A stretch of 64,000 bases of DNA from Malurus cyaneus samueli. Lineage: Eukaryota; Chordata; Aves; Passeriformes; Maluridae. Location of the stretch: contig CM019214.1 of the NCBI GenBank assembly GCA_009741485.1, positions 20,450,323-20,514,322 on the forward strand, read 5' to 3'. A model generated the notes under the pieces. The model saw only the letters and a program-made list of their open reading frames with translations, was not told the DNA's origin and did not search any database. The position numbers and the translations under genes were made by a program. Shown in pieces: positions 12,907 through 27,300 of the stretch (positions are counted from its first letter, which is position 1; each line of letters begins with the position of its first letter).

Positions 12907-15900
12907 CTGGAAAATAAACAAAGTTCATCCTTAGAAATGGAAGAACCTTAACTCTCAATTCATAACTGCAAAACAAGGGGAAGCCCAAATATACAAAAAG
13001 ATAGGTAAGAAAGCAAGGCAATGGAATATTCTTAGCACTCTTAGCATCACAAACCCATAATCTACACATTTTCTTTTCTGCCCACGAATTTTAAATAGTA
13101 TTATTAGTTCATTTGTAAGGTATCCTAACAACAGGCTTGTACAATACTCATGATACAGGACTTCTGTTTGTTTCCAGGGTCCAATCTCAGCAGCCAGGCC
13201 CCAGATTTCAGTCAGTGCTGCTAAACCACCTTTTACCTCTTCGTTTTACCTTTGCCACAGGTACAGAGGAAAAAGTGCCCTGAGCTCAACCTCACTGCCT
13301 CACACAGCTCCAAGTGGCCTTGGCATTTGGCCTGACAGGCAGCTGAGCTGCCTCAGGAGTTTGTGATGCCCTCACATCAATTCTCAGCTCTTCCAAGGGA
13401 GCAGACAACAGACCAGATGGGAGCATCCCACGGGCTAGGTTTTTGCTGAGCTACGAGAATAACAAATAATCACATGTGGGAAACCTGAAAATCATTCAAA
13501 ACTTAGTTACATGGTTTAAAAAAATCTTCATTTATAAAATTTCACATATCACATAGAAGTCTAATAAACAGATCCCACTGTAGTGCCCTGCTTTTCTACC
13601 TTAAGAGGAGAAACCAGTCATTGAAGAGGATAATATACAATTCTGGATATTCTCTTTAAGAGAAGCTTGTAGCAGAAGCTCTTTACTGCATAGCACAAAG
13701 GACCACCTTAGCCATTCAGTAAGGAAAGCTATTTAAAGAGGAGGCTAACTTAGATTTTTAAATTGGACAATAACATGTTAAATAACATTACAGAAACATC
13801 CGTACTGTACGTAAACCATGTAAGAAACTTAAGTCAGTTTAGTGGTTCTGAGTTTGCAAAAAGTTTAAAATTATTGTCATATTGTGGGTTTGGAAGCTCT
13901 ACAGCAAGGAAAGGAACATTGCCTACTAGCTAAAATATCTGGTTTCATCTGGCTGGGTAGCTTGCTGCCTTTCAGATAAGTGACACACTACTCCTCTAAG
14001 TGTGGGTGTGTCACTTGCCCTAAAATAAACTTATACTTTTCTTCTGTTGGTAACAGCAGAATCTGTTTGGCTAGACATTTTTCAGAAGCTGTATCTTATA
14101 TTTTAAAGGTATATTTGCCTCTGAATGAAGGCGTAGCCTCCCAGTAGGTATTTACTTTGCACAAGTACTTTGTGGACATGCTTTGATATAACTGATCCAA
14201 CACTTGGGGCAGGTTTTCCAGCCCACACTGAACCTCCCCACTCCCTGTCAGGCTGTTTTCATTCAAGGGGACTGTCACTTTAAAGGGCTCACTCCTCTGC
14301 CCACTGCATAGACCCAGCTCCCCACCTGGAGACACAGACTCACCACCTGACTGCAGGAGAGCTGGGCAGTGCCCACCCACCACCTCCAACCCTTTCTTTA
14401 GCTTCGTTTAGTTAAAACCCACGCATTTCAAACTCCACCAGAATGTGAAGAGGAATATATTTTTCAGTTTGGGGGAATATAAGATGAATGTATAAATATG
14501 TGTGGGGCAACTGGAAAAGAAGTGAGCTGACTGCAATTCTTCACCTAAAATGTCCAGCATCTGTTTTGAGACCAAGGACATTCTTCTCAGCCAAGTCCAA
14601 GATTTTCCAGAAACTTAAGGAATCATCAAATCAATTGATTTCAGTAAAAGCAAAAGCAATTCAATACCAGGTGCTTCAAAAATTCTGTTTCTGCAATCAC
14701 TAACCTGATTTCTGAAGGTTTTCAACTTGTAAAAAGGAAGCATGAAATTTTGACTTGCAGCAACTCTGCTTGTGGGAATTCCAAAGCTTCAACACAACCA
14801 CAAGCAGTCTCTGCTTGAGTGTAGGTTTAGTGGCAATATACTGATGCACTTTTTTCAGCTTTGTTGTTGCTAAACAGTTGTCTTTGGCAATAACTGGGTT
14901 GTGCACACCATCAGTATTTGCCCCCCACACATTGCTCTGCCTAAATCACTGCAGGAAACCCCACACACACATTCACTTTGGCCTGCTGATGAACATGACA
15001 CCTTTCTTAACAGAGTACAAAAGCCACATGCTGACATCATCAAACATCAGCTGCCCCCAGCATGCAAAGTGACATGTCCAACAGCTCATATGCAAGCAGC
15101 CAATAGAAATAATAAGCCAAATCTGATTAATTATATATTAAGATAAATCTGCTTAACATTTTTTATTCTTATGAAATAAATGCCATATAGAAAGTTCAGA
15201 CGTATGGCCACTACACCTGTCCTTTTTGGCTGAACTTGTTTTACTGAGTAATTTAATTATTAACTGCAGACAATATATCGTGTGCAAACAAGAGCTGTCT
15301 GAGCCTAAAAATTTTAAATGTTAGCAAAGGATTTGCAGGGTAAGTATTTTATCATTCAGATATGAGCACATAATTAGGCACACACCTCAGTGCTCATTTC
15401 AACGTTAAAGCTTAGCAAAAAGGAAGGACAAATACCATAGGCTTTCTATGCATCCTTCATATCTATAATAAAGTAATACTTTGAGGAAGTCAAAGCAAAA
15501 CATTAAGGAAGTCATTACTGTCATCTACCTTTGCACATGGATTCCAGCGTTCATATGACATACTCCACTTTACATTTTAAATTATATTATTAATACACAT
15601 TAAAAACACTGCAGAATGAAACCTAATTTTTTCCTCCAGTCATAGGAAGAAAAACATCAAGGCCTTTTTAAGAAAAAAAGTGATTCATGTTTTCATGTCA
15701 TAAGGCACAATGGAAAACAGCCTGAGTTTGTTCAACCATTTACATTAGGGTAGAAAAAAGCCATGCCAACTGCTTTTGCTCAGAGAAGCAACCTCTGCGT
15801 GAATTCAGCTTAGAGGCTTTGTTTTCATTCTTTAACCATGAATTATAGTGCTGAAGGATTTATGAAATCCAAGATTCCTGACCTTCCTGGAAGAGTTTGT

Positions 15901-16553
15901 TATCTTGTGGGAGAATAACCTTTTATGATGTTAGCACCCTATGACAGACCCAGCAATCAATTAATTAAAGTCAGTTGTCTAATCTGCCCTGGGAAAGGAC
16001 TGACAATCTCCTACTGAGTGTTTAGTCCTTGACAATATAAAGTGTTGAGGACTCCTCCACAGACAACCTGCAGTGCCACATTTCACTGTAAAAGCAACAT
16101 AAAACCCGTCATGATTTGGAAGTGTGTATTACCCTGCGTGTTTTCAAAACAGATGTTCTCACAAAAGATCCAGCTTCCCTTCCCACATCTGCTTTGTCTC
16201 CACTCTGATTCAAATTTACATACAGACTCAGGTAAGGGAAATGATGACAGTGAATCTTCTGACTTTACCAGGACTTACAGTAGAAAATCCTTTAGAACTC
16301 TTCCCTTTCATGTTCTACTACCTACCAGCTGGAACACCTGAGCAGCACAAGTCAACTAAAAGAAACCACGGACCAGCTGAAGGACATGAATGGTACCAAA
16401 AGGAATTTCACAAGCCTGTGGTCTCTAAGACAAGCTGCAATGGATCAATGCTTAATGAACTTGAAGGATGTGTAAACCAAATGAACAGACAACTAATAAG
16501 GTCTAACTGGGCAAAAAACATTAATAAAATAATAAAGGTGTTACATCTAGTAC
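12907..16553 (-). other. SHROOM2: SHROOM2 intron
   Basis: This 3,647 bp intron has the donor CCAG/GTACTA at 16553, which is a weak match to the donor consensus, and the acceptor TTTCCAG at 12907. It is AT-rich. I recognised no transposon or RNA gene. A plus-strand frame at 16124-16576 is open for 150 codons and crosses the exon boundary; it is discussed as a finding. Confidence 0.85.
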
Positions 16554-17303
16554 CTGGCTGGGTTTTCATCCTGTAGGGACACAGGAGGTTTATCAGTGAG
16601 CTTCTGTGGTGCAAACTGGGGAGAAGGGGACCTTGATGACTCCATACCAGGTTTTTGAAGATACCGATACTTGGAAGACTCAGACTTCAGGTGTGTTTTT
16701 TCTTCTAAGTGCTGACAAACATTCTCCGTGGATGACACTTGCTGGAGTTGCTGTGGATTAGCACTCTTCAGTTTTCCATTGAAAGCTGCAGGACTCTGAC
16801 AGAGAGAGGACTGATTGGCAAATACTTCAGCAGAGCTGGGGGACGAGGACGGAAAGGGCCGGCTGGCTGACACCTGCAGAGATTCAGAAGAGGTGCCAAG
16901 TGATGGTGCAGAAATATCTGGTCGCCTGTATTTATCTCTTTTAGGCGGTGGTGGCCTCTGAGGAGCAGGTCCACGCTTCTTGTTCAGCAGCACTGGCTCT
17001 ATCCTATGGTTTTCCTCTCCTCTGCCCCAGGACTGACAGGAGTGGCTCTCATTCAGGGTCTGTGGCTCAGAGTAGGGCAGGTGAGGCTGGTTACAATCCT
17101 TGCTCTTCTCATTCACGTTTTCCTGAGAGTATCTGTAGTCACTAGGCAATGTCCCAGACCTGCCCCGACTCTCGTGAGGCAGAACTGTAGGTTCTTGCAC
17201 ATGCAAAGGTCTGACAGATGACTTCCACTTGTGGCCTAAATTGTGGTTCAACTGATCACTCTTCTCTCGTGGGTGTTCCCTCAGGGCTCCTGTGTCAGCT
17301 TGC
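16554..17303 (-). CDS. SHROOM2: SHROOM2 coding exon: proline-rich central linker
   Basis: These 750 nt (residues about 959-1208) enter with one base (AG+G = Arg) and leave two. The acceptor is a T-rich tract ending TTTAG. Features seen are a SHROOM2-like [16 protein letters not shown] segment, a proline and basic motif [15 protein letters not shown] (a possible SH3 or WW ligand, inferred), a serine-rich stretch, and [18 protein letters not shown] near the end, which is close to human SHROOM2. The segment has no folded domain that I recognise and is likely disordered. The preceding codons [15 protein letters not shown] run in frame from the acceptor, so the exon begins upstream of the first Met-like codon at about 17251. 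Confidence 0.95.
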
Positions 17304-20300
17304 CTAAAGAAAAAAAAATCATGCTGTTAGTACAATGCTGGTTTATTTCCTTCAGTGCAAGGCCACAGCACCAACCCAGGAAACTCGAACACCGAGATCA
17401 CATCCAACATTTAACACCAACTCCTCCAGCCCATGGTAACAGCACGGCACAAAAACATCCTCTCACGTATGGGCACACATGGTGTACCTAATCTAACGTG
17501 ATGAGTCAAAACATAATGTCAGGCTAAATTAGGGTATGGTGCGCCACAGGACACGACACAATCTCTATGTAACCCGAGGCGCTGTAGTCTGCATGGCTTA
17601 GTTAAATGCACAGCCAAATGTCCAAATGTTGGTAGAAAACAAAACTGTCTCCAGAAGAGGAATTTTAATACTAAAATTTAATTCTCTTCTATCTCCAGAG
17701 TCAATAACAAAGGGTGCGAAACAAGTTTCTTATCTAGGTGCAATATTAATACTTCAGTAACATTAAAATGCAAACTGAATACCAGGAACTTTAATTATGA
17801 ATCTGGAGATTGGATTTTTGTGTATCTGCTGAAAAATTAAATGAGTGCAAATAAAATGTTTGCTGAAGCCAAAAAACTGGGAAAGGAAAAATTAGTATCT
17901 CCTGAATTAAGGCTGAAAAGGAAATTTAGAAAGGGTAGTATTTTCCAGTCAGACTTATAATAAGGCTGAACTTCTTTTGCCCTGTCAGCACAAATGGCAA
18001 ACAATGGCCAAAAAGGCTTTATCTTCGACAGGAATATTTTTGGGTTTATTCCAGTTTTACACTCCGTTTCTCGAGCCAGGAAACGGCCTTTTGCAGCTCC
18101 ATGCTTGTCCTTTGCCACAAGACACGTAATACATTTGTGCTCACCAGATACAAATAAACTGGGGAAGAAGCAGAAGGCAGGAGAAAAGTGCTTCGGGAAC
18201 CCGAGAGGAGACAGGTTTGCTCTCTGTGTAGAGGAGGATGAAGAGACACTATGAACTTAGAAAAGAAGCTGCAACTAAGAAGTGAAAGGCTTCAGAGAGA
18301 TACTAATGTGACTTGTGCTATTGACAGTGCTGGTCTCTGTATTTTTAAGTAGCAATTCTCTAGTCATGCACTGACTGCCCAAGCTTTCTTTAGAGGTGAC
18401 TGTGAAAGGGGTGGACCTCCCAGCCTATTGGTAAAATAAGGTTTACTTAAATTTTCAATGTGAACACATTATTAACATCACTGTACCAGTTTTGAGAATG
18501 TCTACAGGCAGCTAACACCAGTGTGTAGGAAAACCAAATTTGAGATAAAAGCACATAAAATAACAAATAGCCTAAAGTCTATTATAAATTCAAGAAGAAA
18601 AGAAATTGGAATAATTACACACTTGCATTATTGTTTCAGTTAAACTAAAATGAATATTTAAAACTAAGTATTGTGGAAAGACAACTGACTAGATGTGGAT
18701 TCTTGAGAAGTCACATAAACAATCCTTCTGTTTTGTGTGAAGTGTTAAGCCTTAAAATTCAACTTGAACTGCTAAATTCTCAATTTAACATGAATGAGTT
18801 TAGTATTGTTAATATTCAGATCTCTTCATATTGCTCTTACCTAAGGGTAGTTGGCTCAAACAATTTCAAGTTGTCTGACAAATTCAGAGTCAATTCTGAT
18901 TTGCAAAACAGTATTTATTGGCTCCTCCTTTAACAGCAGATGAAGGACCGTTTTGTGAAAGCAAAAATTATACAAAAGGCTGGAAAGACCAACACTATTC
19001 AGATTTGGTTATGTGGTGTCTTGGCATCTCAAGAGTCAGCTCATTTTCCCTAGGGAAAATTCAAAACTGAAGCTAAATTGCATTCAGTGTGAGTGGGTCT
19101 TCATGCAAAGCATGCTCATCACATTATTTTGGAGAGATTTAGGCTTACTGTTCAGAAAGGAGGAAAAGTAAACAAGCTTCAAGCCCCAGGAGAAGACAGT
19201 GGCAAGAACCTGCAAAGGTGTTACATTATTATCAATACTGAGAAGTCCACTAAGATGCTTTTTATCTGTCAGTGCATCATGTAATAATATGCCCAGAATA
19301 CAGCTGTTTTGGAAATGAGGCCCACAGGATTATGCAAAGATAACATACCACTGAAAGGAACTCATCATTTATAACAGAGAGACACAGAACAGTTTTACAT
19401 TATCTGAAAACATGACAGTTGACTTAATTACTATTTTCATTCTAGATAACAAACCAGCCAACATCAAAAACATTAAACTCTTAGCTATCTTCAAACGCAA
19501 AGCTCCCCCACCTCCATAATACAACACCACAATTACTGGATTTGCTAGAGCTTTTCTGACACAATAGAATCTGGAAAACTCACACCACATTCCCCACCCC
19601 TGGCACGGCACATTACAACTTTCACTGTCAGACAACTTACACCAGTCACTTAACCTGAACTGCAAAGGAAGTGCAATTGTCTTACACTGTTGCTACAAGG
19701 TGGTATTAAGTAAGGGTGAGTCTAGGACAGGAGCCTAACGCCAGCCTTTTCTACTGCACATGCCTTTGGTATTTTGTTATAGGAGCTTTCATCTCTAAAT
19801 GGCAGAAGGCAGAAAACCAATGTATGCCTCTAACTGAAAAGAAGGAATTGCTTCATTACACACACCAGCCCTTCACATTTTTGAGGAGCTCTCATTTAGC
19901 AGAGGGCTCAGCATTCCCAGATCAGTGGGATCAGTGGATCGTGTGGAGAGCCAAGAGACTGAGCATTTATCAGTGAGTGCAGGATGAGCTCTGCTCTGTG
20001 GATTGCACTTTCACAGTGGCCACAGCCACAGCACCATCACTTACTGCTGTGGGGCTGGCAATGTGGATCTCCATACTGGCACTAAGTATTTTCTACCTAA
20101 ACGGACAAGTACATCTCTCTGTTTCCTGGCTCCACTAGCCTGGGGCATACACATTCAAGACTGAACTGTACAGACCATATAAAGACTAAGCTGGGCAAAA
20201 AACTCCCAAATCTCTTCCCCAGCCTGGACAGCCCCAGTCCCCCAAGCAATTATACAACAGGCTATGCTAACAAACCAGAGAGAGGTAACAGAAATGTAAG

Positions 20301-21338
20301 CTCTTACATGAAAGTTAAACCATATACACACATACACACACATTAATAGAAGCCTGCCAGTGGAGTCACTGAGCAGTTACAAAAATGAATTATTATGTAT
20401 AGATGCTTATCAGAAAAATAACATTTTTGGTTGCCATAAAAAACATCTCCAAACCAATTTCTTTCTTTGCCCCATACTTAAGATTTGACTAAATCTGGAT
20501 AGAGAGGTGGAATGATCTGATTGAATGTTGCACCTCAATAAAGGAAAGTGACTTCAATAAACTCAATGTGTTTGATTTTTATCTATCTGATTTACAGTTT
20601 CTTGAAAACACTTCACGCCAACCCAAACAGTGCCACGAGACACTCCAACTTCAAAATTCCAGACTAGATAAGCTCTGCAAAAATGCATTAGCCAACATTT
20701 GAAAAATGTATGATTTGTTAAAGACCTGACCTCTGTGCAAAAGTTTCACCATAAAACATAAGCATGGTTATGTAAGCAATGATGTGTCCTGCACTAACTC
20801 ACTGGCAAACCAGAGCAAATAGAGTGGCTGTTTCTGATTTAACTTAAATTCCTTCTCAAGAACTACAAGCTACGCTGGAAAAAGGTCTTCATACCTGAGT
20901 ATGACTCCTCCATAAAAGCCCTCACCATACAATAAAAAAAATACCCTCAAAATCAAGGCCACAGTTTTGCAGGCCTTTTAAAGTGACCTTATGCAGGTAC
21001 TCTGCCAGAAGGGGCAGTCTCCTTAGACATTTTGAGTTTTGTCTTCCTGCTCCTTTCAGTGTACTAGCAGTATGAATTGTACAGCCCCACAGAAAACTGG
21101 ATCAAGGACCCGGCCTGACTTGAAACAGGTAATTACGTGGCTTAAAGCAATTGGGAAATACTGTCTTCGCTTATGACAAAATCCTGTTTACAGGCACAGC
21201 CCTCGCCAATGTGTTACTTTCTCAGCTATGAACTTTATGTGCTGAAATTATGTTTTCATTGTGTATTTGTCTGGCCCCTGACATACTGGGATCCAAAAGC
21301 ACATCTGCAATAGCCCACAAATAAAGGGTAGTTTCTCC

Positions 21339-21382
21339 CTATCCAGTATAGTTCTATACTAGAATCTATCCAGTATAGTTCT
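21339..21382. repeat. 17 bp direct repeat with internal palindrome
   Basis: The 17-mer ctatccagtatagttct occurs at 21339-21355 and again at 21366-21382, separated by 10 bp. The first copy and the spacer also form a small hairpin (agtata, gttc, tatact). It looks like a local duplication; no function is implied. Confidence 0.8.
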
Positions 21383-24300
21383 GCTTCAGACAACAACACA
21401 ATGCCATGAAGTTAGAATGGGGTGCGTAAGGTATGACTGTTGGAAATTCAGGAAAAAAATTGAGGTCTAATGTCACATTTTAATTCCTATTTATATGCAT
21501 TAATGCAATCTAAGAGATTATAGCTGACCCTACAATAGTCTCTACAAGCAAACCATGCATTGGTTTTACTGTCTAGTGGATCAATTTAGCTATCCAGTCA
21601 CAGGTGTCTTCTACAATTTCAGAAACTTTAAAGGCATAAAAGGTGGCAGCTGGAAGCTAAGTGGGATATGCTGGGCTATCTCAAGTCTCATGGGACATCT
21701 GTGTTTAGCCAACTGTTCAGCCAACAAAGTCTAGCCAACTCAGAATGAAACCTGACTTCTCTGTGGACTCAGCTTAAGTCAGCACTTCATGTGCACGCAG
21801 ACCTCTCCCTTCTATTAGTTATCTGAATCCTCATCTGAGTCCCATATGCTTTTTTTCCCAGAAGGTCCAGGACCACTGAGGCCCTTAAACTGGTTTTACT
21901 ATACTACTTTTGCAATACTCAGGAGACATTGACAACACCACACCACAATTTAGACATCCAATACCAGGGCAATTATATTACGAGTGGTTCATTTTACTGA
22001 TGAAATTTCTGCTATCACTACCGAGTTAGTACAGCACATATGATCCATCAAATAGTGACACATGAAACATTTTCCAAAGATACTAAAAGAAAGCCTGAGC
22101 TACAAAACTACTTAGAAATCCTTAAAGACAAATGCACAGAAGAAAGAACCCTCTAAAAGCCCATGATGGCTCTACCCAGCAGTCATGCCATGAAGAGACA
22201 TAGAATGTAAGACACTAAAAAGAAGCAGAGCTGTCCACTGCCTTGGTCTGAAGAGACAGATGATGGCAACTAGCATCCAAGAATCACTGCTGAAGCAAAC
22301 AGTCCTAAAACCAAAGCATGTGTTAAGATAAAAAGAATAATGAATACTGAATGTTGAGAGGATGCTTTCTCTCATAGAAAAAAAAAAGGCCTGTCAGAAG
22401 ACAACTGAAGGTACAAAACTAGCAAAATATTTCACAAAGTATATCCCACAGCACATCACTGTTACACCACAACCCATCTATCATGGTGTAAGTCTTGGTT
22501 TTAGGATTCTGTCTGTGAATGCCTGTTAACATTATCTGCACTTCAATGGCAGCTATCTGTTTAGTCAGTCACACAAAGTACAGCTTAGTTGTTGCACCCA
22601 ATGTGATAAAGCAAAATGTCACTCTAGCTTAACAACCCTTGCATTATCACCTGGCTTTATCACTGAACGAAATACGATAACAGACACTGCTTGCCAGTCC
22701 ATCGATCCCATCAGAATTTCCTCTCCTGTGCCACCTGCACAGCAACGTGCACACTGCAATGTGTTTTCATCTCACATTCTGTCTCTTTAAAAATGTTACC
22801 TCTTTCTCCATTAAAATCAGAAATAAATAACAAAGAACATATCCACTCTAATTCCACAGTAAATAAATACAGTTATGTTGATGGATGAATGAAGGCCAGT
22901 CATGGGTAACAGCAAAAGGCATAGGCCCACAACAAAAATCAAATCTGATTAAAATTATATTTCTTATAGCAGCATGAGGGCCTTTATGCAGTAGGGAAGA
23001 ATCTTGTGGGAAAAGGCAGAGGGAGGGATGCTTTCCTTCCCTTAGTTCAGAAAACAAAAGCCCCTCCTCCATTCTGCTGCACATCAAAAATAAATGATAA
23101 AAGATAATTTTTATGGCTGTATTCTTACTTGCTTTAGTTATTGCATGCCTCTCCTAGCACACAGGGAATACCTGCATGGAATTAAAATGACTTCTACCAA
23201 AGTCAACCAGTTAACGTGTTCAGTACTTACACACTGAATTCAATCATCAGAATATCCCAACAATATAACGAGAACCATCATATTACACAAATGGCAACCG
23301 ATGCAGAGACAAAAGACAGTATTTTCCAACACGGCTAACAAGGAAATCATAGTCACATCAAAGAAAGCTCAAAGAAGAATGATTGTTTTGTCAATGTACT
23401 AAAAAAAAAACAAAAAACACCTACATTCCAGTCACCACTCCTTTGATTTTTTTTAAATCCGGACCCTTTTTCCTGATAATGCTGTTGCTATTTTCTTGTT
23501 GCTATTACTACTGAAAACAGCTGCTTGCAGCTGAACAAGAATTAGGTAACATTAGACAGGCTATAAAATGAAACACTTTCTGAATAACAACTAGGTCACC
23601 TGGGATTCTCAGGCATTCTCTCACCAAAATGAACACATAGCTAGCTCATCTCTAAAGGAAAAAAAATCCTAAACCAGTTATTTAAATTAATTAGCATGCA
23701 CATGCACACATTTCAATAGCCATCTTTTCAGAGACTCAGAGACACACTCACCGCTTGCTTCTAATAGTCACATCCAATTCTTTTACACTCCCAGCTAATA
23801 GCTCCTGCTGCTGTGGAAAAGGTCTTCGTGCAAGCCTGTACTCACAGTAACAGGCTTGCCAGGAAAATAACAAGATGAAAAGCTCTCGCACCACCCCTAG
23901 CCGAGAGGAACCCCGAGCCTGGCACCCTGAGCCACAACAACGGCACTGCAGCCCTCAGTCTAGAAAACAAGTATTTTCGAAAGGCACTGCCTTCTAATTC
24001 CAGTGTACATGATGCCAACTGTGAAAACAAAAGCTGCTAAAAACAGCGCATGTGTGCGAACATATGCACCCAGAGCATCTTAGCCGGAATTAACTCACGT
24101 TTTCCCCCTTTTCTCCCAACCCATCAGTGAACAGAGCTGTCGATTACACTAAGCAAAATAAAATTCTGTACCAAGCATTGCATCATTGCTAATTTGCTAC
24201 TGTAGCTTCTGCTGATAGGGGCAGAAGATGCAGCCTGTGCTCAAAGACCTGAAGAACAAAAGAAATACTGTATGAAATAATATTGCCAATTTCTGTTCAG

Positions 24301-27300
24301 AACTGACAAAAAAAAAGGTAAGTAAAGCATAAACCTCTAGCCATTTCTTTCATGCTTTAACACTAAAGACAAGACAATCTTACCAGGATTTACAGCTTTT
24401 TACCCATATTCACTGGATATGTGAGCTTTGCATCCTTGCAAATGTGCCAGTCGGTTTGAAAGCCTTGCAGAACTGAATCTGTCTCAACCTCTGCGTCTCA
24501 TTTACTGTAACACAGAGGATTTTCAAAGCCATGCCTCACAACAGCTGGCTTGTTTTTGCCTGCTTCCTATGATTGACAAGTTCATACAAGCTCTGTCAAC
24601 TTTAACCTTGATAAGTGAAGGCTTAGTCTGTACTGTATGTTACATCACCAGAAACTTCTGACCTCAGGGAAAAGATCTCAGAGACTTCAAAGCTTTTCCT
24701 TTCCCCCACCCCCACCCCCTGGATTTGGTTATTAAAAAAAAATAAAACAAAACTTAAAAGTCCTTTAATTTTTTAAGGGTTTTTCTTTTCATTTGCGAAA
24801 ATCATGTTCCATATTTCCACAACTACAGCTCCACAGGTTTTAACTGTTTACAATGATTTTAAAAGATCAGTGTGTTACTAGGCTCCTTTCTGAATGATGT
24901 TCAAATAACCAATAATTTTAGAGGAGAGTTTTCATCAACAGCCCTCCAGCCTGAATTTTTTTGCATGTGTTGTGTGCACAGGCGCCCTCTCTTGCAGGAG
25001 ATTCTGCAGGGAAAGAACTAAATGCTTTCATGCTGCATGAGCACATTGCCACCCCCACGCTCCATCTTTAGAAGGCATTATGGCTTTCATCAGAGCAAAG
25101 CTCAAGCTCCTTTCAATTTTTCTACAAGAACACATTAAAGACTTAATAGGGAAGGTGTGGATAAAGCTTTAATCTGTATGAAAAGATAATTTTAAAGATG
25201 ACCACTTTAAGAGAAAAATGTTATTTAAACTGCATACAAAAACACATAGAGCAGTTACAAATCCAGTTAATAAACTCCCCTAAAATTTTTCTGCCTCCCA
25301 AAGCTGCCTATTTCATTTCAATAGAGAGTGAGAATGACTTCAAGAAAAAATACCAATTTACATAATACAACACAATTGGTTAACAGACTGCAGCAAGTGT
25401 GGTTGGCCCATGCAAAGAAATGGAAGCTACAGCTGTCACGTTACTTTTTAGCACAAAACTTTACTCACATCTACCAACATAAACAGTCTCTTGTGTGACA
25501 GCAAACCATAACCATGTTGCCTAAGGGCTTATATCAGAAAGTGAATGTTTCACAGGCTAGCTTTTAGTACCAGAACACCATAAAGCCACTCCATACGTCA
25601 GAAATGTATTAACTGCTGCACTGAGGACACAAATCAGTCACCTATTTCCAATTATGCTTTTCATCAAGTAACTTAAGGGAAAATAAAATCTACAATCCAT
25701 CAGCACATGATGCTTTTATGACTATAACCACTGGAGACTATATCTTACATTAGCTCTAATCTCCCTACTCAACTGTTGTTAACATCAACAGGGCTGTAAG
25801 AAGATAGCTGGATTTCAAGCAATGCAATGAAAACACATATCTTTAGATGGTTTTCATTATAATCCTCTTTCTGGGGAAAGCAGTAAAATCTAACCAGAAT
25901 ACAAAAATGAACTAATGCATACAAATTTATCTCTGTTTCTCTCCCCACAAACATTTTTGTGTGCTGTTCTTTTGCTCACTCCCAATTTCAGTACCTGCAG
26001 AATCATGTTTAGGATTTCTTCCAGCTTCTCATGCTTGGCAGCACATTTAGGGATAGGTGAGGAAATCTTCTGTACGAAGACACTACCCTCCAACACTTCC
26101 TTTTATCAGTCCAGGATGGCCTTGCATACTCCTAGCTGTCACTCTATGTTCAGTGAGGAGATGTGCCCGGAGCAATTAAAGCAATAGTAACTTTATTTTG
26201 TAGTAAGAAGCTGCAAGTAGAAAAGAGTGGACATACAAAATGGGACAGCCAACCTCAAGTTTAGAAACAGGGATCCAAAGATCACTTAATAAAGGTAGAG
26301 TCCACATTTTCAAGGGTGTGGAGAATGCACAAATTGGAGGGGAAGAAAGAGGGCTGTATTACTATAGCGTACTGTAAATCAAGCAGAGGTTTTGGAGGCA
26401 GTCCAGCCCCCATTTAATGAGTTCCAGCAGCTGCTGGTGAGCCTGAGTGGAGCATCACAGCGACCTGCACACCTGACAGCCGCCGGCTGAGCGCTGCCAG
26501 GGGACCGAGGAATGGGGAGGCAGTGGCAGGAACCTGCAAGTTTTAACACTTTCATTTAGCACAACCATCCCAAATCCCAGAATAATGCATTTGTGATGCT
26601 TACGAAAATGCCCACACATCTCTCAGCTCAATCCGCCTGAAAGTTTTAACATGGACAACAAGAGGAAGAAAAAGACTTCAAGTGGGACAATTTATTGTGC
26701 AACTTCTGCCTTGATCTTGAGGTATGAGAAAAATCTGGTTCAAAACTTTGCTGTTTGAAGAGCTACCCTGTGCCATTGGCTGTATGAATTTAGATAAATC
26801 TTTTGTGAGATCAAGAATCCACACGGTGGTATTTAATTTTGAAAAGGGCATTTACATACATGAGATGAATATTTTTAAAAAGAACAAGCCAGATGGTATA
26901 ATGCTAAGAGATAACATGCATCTGAAGATATGGAACTCAGAGAAAATGTGTAACACCTACCAAAACACCCAACCATCCCTTTTCCTTCCCTCTTCCTGTC
27001 CTCTCCAGAGGCTGAATTAAATAGCAATTAAAAGAAACATCCATCAGAGAACTTAAGTCTTACTCAAACGGGGAAAATCCAGAACTAATCTAGCAAAGCA
27101 GATGTATAACCAAAGTATGGCAAAAAAAGAGAAAGCTTTAAAAGGAAAGCTGAGGTACAAATTCTTAAGGGTGGGAAAAAAAAAAACAAAACAAAAACCC
27201 AGAAAAAAAAGACACTTATTCAAACATAGTTATCTGCCAAACAGATTATAGGGATGAAAGTACAATAGTAAGAATATAAAGAAAATAAGGCTGCAGCAAA

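Noticed and set aside
24700..24720. C-rich run as a G-quadruplex
   Set aside because: Only three clear G runs occur on the minus strand close together, so a four-run quadruplex is doubtful.
24981..24998. CTCF-like sequence with ggcgccctct
   Set aside because: The minus strand has AGAGGGCGCC, but the bases 5' of it do not fit the consensus and the match is partial.
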